Source of the DNA: Magnolia sinica | Lineage: Eukaryota; Streptophyta; Magnoliopsida; Magnoliales; Magnoliaceae | Length of the DNA stretch: 64,000 nt | Reading direction: 5' to 3' | Assembly (NCBI RefSeq): GCF_029962835.1 | Contig: NC_080573.1 | Coordinates: forward strand, 34,837,001 to 34,901,000 | In this document: positions 56,311 to 64,000 of the stretch, piece after piece | How positions within the stretch are numbered: position 1 is the first letter of the stretch | Layout: every line of letters begins with the position of its first letter | Made by a program: the position numbers and the translations under genes | The notes under the pieces: generated by a model | Seen by the model: the letters and a program-made list of their open reading frames with translations, nothing else | Told to the model about the DNA's origin: nothing | Databases searched by the model: none

Positions 56311-58550
56311 TGTTTGTGTTGCAGGGCGTATTTACGAGCCTGGACTGGGAAAAGGTATTAAATGCAGGGATTTGGCACTCCAGAATCACCAAGGCAAGGG
56401 ACGGACTCCAGGAGACCAAGATCGACGGAACTACACGTCAGGGATCTGCAAAAATCGAGAAACTGAAGCTCAAGTGGCCCGAAATTAGTCCAGAATGCAA
56501 GATCACAGGGTTCCCACCATCCGTTTAGCTCGAAACTTTATACATGGCCTGAGGACCATAAAGTAACCGTACACATCAAATTTCAGCCATTTGATCCATC
56601 TGGAAGTGGCCCAACGGACAGATTAGCCCCTTTAATCATTACGTGGCGCCCGCCTGATATCTGGATATGCTTCAAAATTGGTCTAGACAGTCTAAATGAT
56701 ATAATAGAATGGATGGACGGAACGGATTTCTCATGAACATCATTATGAACCCATATGTACACTGCATGTACATAGGGTACATGTGCACGAGAAGTGCACC
56801 GGACGGAGAGTCCGGTCAAACCATGGACTGACCCGAAGTCCGTTTTCTTTTAAGAAACAGCGTCCGACGCCGTTTTCGCCGGGAGATCACTGTGGGCCTC
56901 ACTCATCATCCAGTTCGACGATCCGACCCGTCCACGTGTCTTAGGAGAGGGCCATGACCAGCGCCTAGGTGGCCTGTTGCTACGATGCAAGCGTCTTCGC
57001 GATCCCAGCCGTTCAATGCAAGATGAACGGTGTAACGCAATATGTTATGGGCCACGACAAAATCAACCCAGTCTCACCCGTACCAGACGGTTTTTCGTTG
57101 GAAATCTAATGGTCGGCGTGGATTTATCCATCACCGTCAATCTTGGACCCCCCTGCCATCACAGCGCGTAAACCGGAAGCTTTGTTCGTGAACGGCTTCT
57201 GCGGACGAGCCGGGTGGGCCACCATCAAGGTCTCAAGTGTCTGATCCGGACCGTCTACCTTGTCTGGGGCATAGTTCAATTCAAAACCGCAAATTTTAGA
57301 GAATGCATGCAAGATACAGCGTGCACAGGCTAAATCGCAAGGGAAACCGACTCCTTGTGAAACTGGGGAACCTTGGTTGTTCTGTGATCAGCGGGCCACT
57401 CTCTGATGCGATCAGAACCGTGAAAACTCATCCCAGGGAACAACCGACCAATGCCAAGAAGTCTGGCCGGATCGGATCATGCAACAAGCCCTGCTTTGTT
57501 GAGTTTCATTCTTACCAAGAAGCTGTCGCGTTCTTGTTTCGCATGCGGTTGCGAAAGAAGCTGCGAAAGCTTCACTGATTCTTCTTTGCGTAAAGTAGGC
57601 TCCCGCACCGACCTCCTGGCTATATATGAGGAAGAAGAAAAAGAGAGGGGGATCTACGGCTGGAACGAGAGAGAGAGGCTTGGTTGGGACGGAAAACAGG
57701 GAGTAAAAGGAGTTGCTTTTGGCTAGACGGGAAAGGGAGCGCTAAAGAACGGCTGCTGGAACATGAGAGAGGAAGAAAGCCAATAAGTTGTCTTCTTCTC
57801 TTCTTCTCTTTTTCGTTTTCTTTTTCTTTCTATTTGCTTTGGGTTTAGGCCAATCATGTGTGGCTAAACCTCTTAGCTAGGGCTAAGAGGTGAAGCCTGT
57901 AGCGAGATGGGAGATACTGTTTCATGCGTTTAAGTTAAAATTTCTGAACTGAACTTGGTTTTAAGTTGATTATTAAAGGAATATTCTTTTCAGTCTTTAA
58001 TGGTCTGTTGTGACTGAAATTACAATGGGTTTGCAATGGCTTTGAATATTTCTTTTTCCTCTTTTTTTGTGTTTATGAAGTCAGGAAGCCTTGTTGTTCA
58101 TCATTGTTCCATGGGCATGGTAGGATGATAGTACCCTTCCTGATCTTCATACATTGTTGGTTGTTTGGTAATTAGTTTAATTCTGTTGTTTACTTTGTCT
58201 CCTGGGCATGGTTTGGTGATGGAATCCATTCTAATTCATATACCTTTCATCTCTTGAAAACCAAATCAAGTAAGTTCAGTTTGAATTCCATAATCCTTGA
58301 TGCAGGCATAAGATCTCCCTGATCTCTACAAGTGGATCCTCTGAAACCCTAGTTTCCTTCCCTGAATTGTTTAAAGTTTTAGATAATTATTCTACAATTA
58401 TTTCTGAAATTCTATTTGATTTGATCACATCTTAGTCTAGTTCTAGTTCTACTTGGTTTCAGATAACGTACAGGTATCAGTCCCTGTGGATTCGACCTCG
58501 GTCTTACCGAGTTTATTACTACATCACAACCCTATACTTGGGGAGTGAAC
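56311..58550 (+). other. Putative LTR-like retroelement segment with promoter
   Basis: Higher GC than its surroundings. It contains a TATA-like tatatatg at 57621, a purine-rich leader, and ends with ggtatcagtccctgtggatt and cgacctcggtcttaccgag, a string often found at plant retroelement LTR/leader ends. The reverse complement of that string is at 47696. No gag or pol follows. Short open frames (57303-57578 and others) are not recognisable. Edges are approximate. Confidence 0.4.
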
Positions 58551-59092
58551 ACATATTAAGTTTGAATATCATTTGAATATATTGTACCATGATGCATGCC
58601 CCTATCAATACAATGGATTCCAATACTATGTATTTGTATTGTATTCATGCTACAAACTTGTACAAATTATGCCTTTCAATCAGTTGCGGTGTGGCAATAT
58701 AAATGTACCTATCCCATGTCCAATGAATTTATTGCAATACATTCCCAATATGAATGGTATAGCAACAATATTTTCAACCTTGTCAAAACTGTAATCTCAC
58801 ATGTGAAAGAGTAACCACTGCATTTCCCTGTCATTACTGAGGTGTCTAGTCAACATTCCTTGGTTATGTCAGTTATGCAACTGTTAATAGGCCAGGTGTG
58901 TTTTTCATTTGGTTCCAAGTTTGAACTAATGTGGGTCAGGCCTGACAATATTCAGAATTTCAAAGTTTCTTGGCATAGGTCTCACCCATTCATAGGTACA
59001 GAGTACCTACTGTAAGAACCATTTTGTTACATTCGTTAATGATCAACATGAGGAAGTAGCTCTTACCTTCATTAAACATATCTTAATTGTAG
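58551..59092. other. No gene recognised
   Basis: AT-rich intergenic or intron-like DNA. Two open frames of 72-73 codons (58573-58814) overlap each other and lack any recognisable motif. Confidence 0.5.
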
Positions 59093-59232
59093 GTCAACCT
59101 ACTTGAGTTTCTGAGAAATTCTAAGTATTATCAGATGTCTAAAGGCCGTGACCATGTAATTCCTATCCATGGATGCTTTCAGATTTCTTCGGGATCAGGT
59201 GAACACATCAATTCTTGTTGTTGCAACTTTGG
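59093..59232 (+). pseudogene. GT47 exostosin-type glycosyltransferase fragment
   Basis: After the acceptor tcttaattgtag the frame reads VNLLEFLRNSKYYQMSKGRD then HVIPIH. After a small deletion near 59170 (frame change) it reads DAFRFLRDQVNTSILVVA. This is the conserved donor-side block of plant GT47 proteins (ARAD/exostosin-like, Golgi cell-wall glycosyltransferases), where HVIP..HPNAFRFLR is typical. Only about 45 codons remain, so the assignment to a subfamily is uncertain. Both edges are intron-like. Confidence 0.72.
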
Positions 59233-59776
59233 TTCACAACAACAGCCTTTCAACTTACAACTTTAACTTTGGAACTAAGGAGAATTGCCAAAAAAGTAAA
59301 ATTTTCTTCATCAGATGGTAACCTTTCTTTTACCTAAACAATTAATTTAGTTTCTTGATGTTTCAATCTTTAATTACGCTGCTTAAATTTAGTTGTGATT
59401 CACGAGTCACTGTAAATGAGATAGTTATGTTGTTATTTCCTATTCTTTTTCCAAGTGATTGGTACACTACACACTGTTTATGATATTTTGTTTCTATTTT
59501 AAATAAGAGAAATCCTCTATTGCTTTTAGTGCACTATATAGTGCTCCTAGTTGCATCAATTGACTAGGAGTTGGACAGTCCGTTTGAACCATCTAAACTG
59601 TCCTTTGAGTACAAAATGCATTTACTAGGCTATCAACAAACCCTCTTTGCATTTCAAATGGCAATAGGGTGTGCTGCATTTTTCTTTCTTTTTCTTTTTC
59701 TTTTCTTTTCTTTTATATTTGTTTTTTCCTGAAAGATGCAAAAGTGTGTACTGTCTGTAAATTAACATGAGTATAG

Positions 59777-59951
59777 ATTGCATTTGGATGCACAAGATTC
59801 GGTGGTGTTAAGGTACTTGAATATAACTGCTCCTATAGAAATTGATTCAGAGGCTGCTCAAGAAAGAATAACGGCTCTAATTGATACTAGGAATGTTGAA
59901 CCCTCCAAATTACTAGCTAATATGGATAATCAAATAGTCAAAGCTAAAGAA
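59777..59951 (+). pseudogene. MAP65: MAP65 microtubule-bundling protein fragment
   Basis: After an acceptor-like gagtatag the frame reads PIEIDSEAAQERITALIDTR then NVEPSKLLANMDNQIVKAKE, close to a conserved block in the dimerisation/spectrin-like part of plant MAP65 proteins, which cross-link antiparallel microtubules. After AKE the similarity stops. The following sequence carries a 17-bp direct repeat (actagaaatagagaaaa at about 59969 and 60051), perhaps marking a later rearrangement. About 58 codons are open. The first 19 residues (LHLDAQDSVVLRYLNIT) fit less well. Confidence 0.75.
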
Positions 59952-60260
59952 TCCCTAAAAAATAATACTAGAAATAGAGAAAAGCTCTCTTATTCTTTTC
60001 AAATCCTATTCTTTTCCAAAAGCATATATCTTATCTCATTAATAATATAGACTAGAAATAGAGAAAAACAAGTCATCCATCAAGCGTTCTCACAGTATGA
60101 ATGTTCTCACCTAACAATGGGTGTTATCTTCTCCCTTATAATTTGTTTTGCAGCCTTTCCATTCCTTTCCAAATGGAAGCATAACACTTCTTCTAAATCC
60201 TTTGTTGTGCATTCTTTTGTTCATTTTCTATAAATTTAAACTGGGTTCATGTCTTTTCAG

Positions 60261-60736
60261 CGATGACTTTAACTGGATTCCACTTCGCGGTGACTGCTTT
60301 GGTTGGTTTGGTTTCAAATGCTACCGGTCATTCTGCATCGAAGCATGTGCCTTTGTGGGAGCTTCTATGGTTCTCGATTGTGGTTAACATGTCCATCACT
60401 AGGATGAACTTGAGCCTTATGCTCAACTCTGTCAGATTTTATCAAGTCTGGATTCCTTGGCAACCTTTTAACCTTCCCTCAAATTTTCATTTTTCCCAGC
60501 CAACTATGGTAGTTATTATTGAATTTTCAATGTAGATTTCAAATTTGAGCATGATTCTGGTGGTTTGTGTAATGGAATGGATACTTCATAGCAAATGTTA
60601 CTCAAGAGAAGTGAAGACAGTTGTGGTTGTATTTGTTGTAGGCATTGGTCTCTGCACGGTAACGAATGTAAAAGTGAATGCCAAGGGTTTTCTTTGTGCT
60701 TGTGTAGCTATCTTTGGCACATCCTTATAGCAAATT
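60261..60736 (+). pseudogene. Nucleotide-sugar transporter fragment, two exons (premature stop)
   Basis: Exon 1 (60261-60445, after gtcttttcag) reads MTLTGFHFAVTALVGLVSNA and ends NSVRFYQ. Exon 2 (60536-60736) reads ISNLSMILVVCVMEWILHSK, then VCTVTNVKVNAKGF-like sequence (LCTVTNVKVNAKGF), then GTSL.QI and a donor gtgagt. These are membrane segments of the plant TPT/nucleotide-sugar transporter family, which moves nucleotide sugars into the Golgi. The stop TAG at 60728 replaces CAG of the usual TSLQQ. The first and last thirds of the gene are absent. Exon phases join correctly. Confidence 0.83.
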
Positions 60737-62457
60737 GTGAGTATTTACTTGAACTTTTCCCCTACCCATTGCATGGATATTTATTCCCTGGGATACTTTC
60801 AGATTGATGAATCCTTGATCTCAGTTGCATCATATCGTGGATTATATCCAGTTTTGTCTGTGTTTTGGCCATTTTTCCCACTTTCTATCCCAGTATCTCC
60901 TTATCATTCACTATTTTATTTTCATTTCATAGTCTTATTTGAGGATTTATCTTTCTACTCCATGCACTTTAGTAACTAGGATGCCCTCCATCTTTGGAAT
61001 TGCATTTATTGGATGTTATAGAATTGTCCAACGTCTCTGCTAATCTATATGGTGGAGACAACTTATGTATGGTTCGGATTTCATAGTTGACAATGTGTAT
61101 ATGACCCCCTGTAGGACCACACGTGGGCTTAGAAAAGCGCATGTTTATTGTTACTAGTGGAGAAGACATTTTACTCTGATCTAGCCTGGTCTTTCTTGTT
61201 GACAGCGCAATTAATATTGTCAACTCAACCACTAGTATGCGAGAGTGCAGCTGCCACGGTCTTCTGTATGGTATGGTTGTGAGATTAGAACTGCTTACGA
61301 AGGATGAAGCAAATCACATGAGCTGCAAAGTTTGGGAACCATACGCAGATTTCCAAGTTTTTGTCGGTTCATTTAAAAACAACTTAAAATGAACTACCAA
61401 GGTTCATTAATTTATTGGCCTGAAATTTTCCGTTAAATCTGCCTTTTTTGGACTTTCCAGGAATGGAAATTAAGTTGATATATTACCACTCTAGAATTAC
61501 TGATGCTAACGCATGCTGGTGAGGGTTAAATATTGTTGATTTAGTTATATATGTGCAACAAACAGCCATCATCAAATATGGAAGCATAGGAAGAGTGCAT
61601 TTGGAGAACATATTAGTATTTAAAGGAGAAGGGTTACATCAGGTTGGCAGCCAGTGTGAAACTTTTTCCACAACTTTATCATTGATTTGGTAGTGGCACT
61701 ATATTCAAATGATCGTACTGTTGTTTAATTTGTTGCTATGGGAATTATCAGCAACTGAAATTTTCTTATGTCTTAAGAGTGTAGTCTCTTTACTGATTGA
61801 ATCTTGATATTTTCTTGCTCCAGGTGCCATTTACCAAATTTATATATTGGAATGGAATACATGTGGATACAGTTTTAAACTTGTTAAACAGGTGAAATTC
61901 ATGCTTCTTGACATAATGCAGTTGTGATTTTATAATGGTAACAGATTCATAAATTTGTTTAGTTAATTCATTATTCACTTATTTTATGGATTATGGTCCT
62001 TGTACAAGTTGATGTGGAAGGGAGATACATAAAGGCTCTATTATGTGTTAAAATCTTTAGTATTGAGCTTGAGGCCCACCTTGCATACTAGTTTAGAATT
62101 TTGGTTTGTTCCTAATATGTCATATTTACCCTGCTTTTTCTTTTTATGCCACCTTTCTAGATTTAAGGACTCACCTAACTTTCCAATGGCTTGGCTATAG
62201 ATGTGGCAGCTTTGCTAAATTGGATGCTACTGTGAGATTGCATGTATGAAGATATCATAAACACTTCCTTTTTCCCTTCAATATTAACATAGTTTTCTTC
62301 CTTGTTTGTGAAACTTAAATTCTTTTTTTTTCTTTTATTTTATTTTCTTCTCCTCTCTTGAAGTATGGATCGTAATTCGTTTTTGGCATCAATTGATTTT
62401 ACAATAACTACGAATTGTTCTGTTAGTGTGAAACTAATTAATGAATTTGTCCCTTAG
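60737..62457. other. No gene recognised
   Basis: AT-rich with scattered short frames on both strands. 61189-61370 has a mildly exon-like texture (after tcttgttgacag) but I cannot identify a protein. The rest reads as intronic or intergenic DNA. Confidence 0.5.
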
Positions 62458-62598
62458 ATGTGTCGATTCTGTTGAGGCTGCTTCTGACATACATATTATA
62501 ATTGTTGACTACAAGAATAGCGAAGACATTACTAGCAAAAACATTATCTCTTTGTGAATGTGCCTTTTGTCACAGCAGATGCAACGACATTGACACAG
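62458..62598 (+). pseudogene. CLPX: ClpX AAA+ unfoldase fragment (one exon)
   Basis: After the acceptor gtcccttag, decayed sequence aligned with the Walker A region (gactacaagaatagcgaaga, in place of GPTGSGKT) leads to TLLAKTLS. After a 1-bp change it reads VNVPFVTADATTLTQ, ending exactly before gcaagt. The string VNVPFV(I/T)ADATTLTQ is diagnostic for ClpX, the ATPase partner of the mitochondrial/plastid Clp protease. The donor site is GC rather than GT. Only about 47 codons remain. Confidence 0.82.
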
Positions 62599-62904
62599 GC
62601 AAGTTCTTCTCTTATCTTACTATTGCCTTCAATTATTTAGGATATCGAATTTAGACCATCCCATTATTACAATCCACTTCCTTTGCTCTTCTTTTATGTT
62701 CTGTATAGTTTTTTTTTTTTTTTAAAGGAACGTTAATTTGTGAGTCAAAGTTGGTGCAGACAAGGGATTGTCAACTAGTTTGACAATTTGTGGAATACCA
62801 TGTAAACTTCAGGTTTCACTTTGCCCTCCACTTCTTATCGATTAGTGGCAGGCTAGCCGCCTAATATTGCTTTACAGTGTGTTTGGAGGCAAATTATATT
62901 GTTT

Positions 62905-63571
62905 GAAAGAAGTCCTATCAAGGTGTTGTTTCTCAGCCACCGTACACGTGGCATGCATGGATTTCAGTACTTAATAAAAGGGCAGCCTTATCTAATTACT
63001 TTGGAATTCATTATAACCTTGGGCATATGTTGCTCCTACACTTCTACGGGTGGATGCTTTAACAACAAAACATGGAAAAGAAGGGGGATGGGTCGTCGAG
63101 CGGCTTCTAAACCAGCTTAAATCAGTCTTTGTTCCAATACCTATTTAAGTATTTTCACCTCTACTACATATTTTATGCAAGGAGTCTGAGGTTGAGCCAT
63201 CGCTTCTAATTCCAACTGCTCATAGAGCTAGATGGTGTTGAATAGAGTTAGGGTGTTTATGTTATTGGTGCTACAAACAGGTCAGGTCAATCTTATGTGG
63301 TTAATCTTCTACTCTTAAATTGTTACTACGATGTCATCTTCCGAATATTTATATCAGCTCTTGGTATCCATGGGCAGACCTGAAGTGATGGACCGTGTTG
63401 TCCTGCAACCAGGCAAATTTGGGAAGCTTCTATATGTCCCTATACTTGATGACAATGGATGTGGATTGATTCTAAAAGCCCCTACTCGGAAGAAGCCTCT
63501 CACTGCTGATGTGGATTTGGATGCCATTAGACGGAGCAAGGCATGTGAAAATCTAAGTGGGGTTGATCTTG
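62905..63571 (+). pseudogene. CDC48C: CDC48C/NVL-type AAA ATPase fragment (Walker motifs destroyed)
   Basis: Decayed sequence at 62905-63040 aligns with the D2 Walker A region. An exon piece then reads DALTTKHGKEGGWVVERLLN (frame at about 63051-63113), then QLLIELDGV with two stops and VIGATNR (to 63280). An intron 63281-63377 (gtcagg..gggcag) leads to PEVMDRVVLQPGKFGKLLYV, ARKKP-like TRKKPLTADVDLDAIRRSKA and CENLSGVDL. These match plant CDC48C/NVL ATPases (nuclear ribosome-biogenesis segregases). The Walker B acidic pair is lost by a small deletion. A Sirevirus-like LTR begins at 63572, inside the exon. Confidence 0.87.
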
Positions 63572-64000
63572 TGTAAGTGCCATAGTTTATAGCCCTTTGT
63601 GTTGTCAAATTTGTGGTGCCAAAGACACTATTATGAAGCTTGCATCTGTGAAGAACAATGCTCTACTCAAGATTAACTTAGGTTGACAAGCACCGTTCAC
63701 AAGTCAAGAATCTCAAGAAGCTTTTAAGTTGAACCTCAAGATCTAAAGAAGCTTTCAAGTTCAATCTCAAGATCTCAAAAAGCTCTCAAGTTTAAATGAC
63801 ATCAAGACTTCAAGTTCCATTACTTTCAAAGGTCACTCATCTCTAAAGTTTCAATGTCCTTACTTCACTATTGAGGTATGATTGACCTTAGGTTGACCTT
63901 TATAGTAGGCCATTTTGGATACATAATTCATATGTTTTATAAAGTGAGTTTGGTTTGTTTTAAGACTAGTCCTGGACTTTATTCGACTAGTCCTAGCACT
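63572..64000 (+). mobile_element. Sirevirus-like LTR, start only
   Basis: tgtaagtgccatagttta resembles the start of the copia LTR at 9861/28239 (tgtaagtgctatgttttc). It is followed by the same kind of tcaag-rich sequence and, at 63963 onward, cgactagtcctag motifs. It is a related but different subfamily and runs off the window. It splits the CDC48C exon after GVDL. Confidence 0.85.

Noticed and set aside
57303..57726. Two overlapping plus-strand frames of 91 codons near a TATA-like box
   Set aside because: No recognisable domain. The segment looks like an LTR or promoter region rather than a host gene.

Overview
This window is plant nuclear DNA. It is dominated by nested, mostly decayed LTR retrotransposons, with one two-gene PIF/Harbinger transposon and, at the right end, a cluster of broken host-gene pieces. 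I found no intact host gene and no rRNA, tRNA, CRISPR or prokaryotic feature. The recurring short phrases of the type 'gtggaccccacc / tccacaccgtccatcc / gatgtatgtg' inside LTRs and small palindromic elements remind me of magnoliid (Laurales/Magnoliales-type) genomes. That is recall, not a search result.

Layout. (1) 1-837: a block of unknown origin bounded by two 75-bp direct repeats. (2) 838-36301: a Ty3/gypsy chromovirus-like array on the minus strand, read as internal region A (838-4800), shared LTR (4801-8468), internal region B (8469-9860 plus 29583-32572) and an outer LTR (32573-36301). Internal B is split by a Sirevirus-type Ty1/copia element (9861-29582). That element's 5' LTR is itself split by a non-autonomous giant-LTR element (LARD-like, 10837-20333) with a perfect 5-bp target duplication (ccact). 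(3) 36302-40618: the 5' part of a Tat-type Ty3/gypsy element (gag, protease region), minus strand. (4) 40619-45012: another LTR of the array family, inverted. (5) 45015-46319: a second Tat-type PBS plus LTR. (6) 46320-48050: a deleted Ty1/copia fragment and a short retroelement end. (7) 48.1-48.9 kb: small palindromic MITE-like elements. (8) 49057-54358: a PIF/Harbinger element with TATA box, leader introns, DDE transposase and Myb/SANT-like partner, both on the plus strand and each with a few disabling mutations. (9) 54.4-63.57 kb: fragments of six unrelated plant genes (F-box/LRR, GT47 exostosin, MAP65, nucleotide-sugar transporter, ClpX, CDC48C/NVL-type AAA ATPase). All are on the plus strand, several keep exact exon edges, and all are incomplete. 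(10) 63572-64000: the start of another Sirevirus-like LTR, inserted inside the CDC48C exon.

How it fits together. The relative order of insertion is readable: the gypsy array came before the copia element, which came before the LARD. The intact 3' copia LTR preserves the empty site of the LARD. Later losses include a deletion of about 0.8 kb across the copia/gypsy junction, a 6-bp-repeat-mediated deletion inside the 3' copia LTR, and loss of protease, RT and integrase catalytic residues in gypsy copy A. The most interesting region is the chimeric gene-fragment block, which looks like serial gene capture (Helitron- or Pack-type) or a fragment graveyard. I could not find transposon termini that would settle which.
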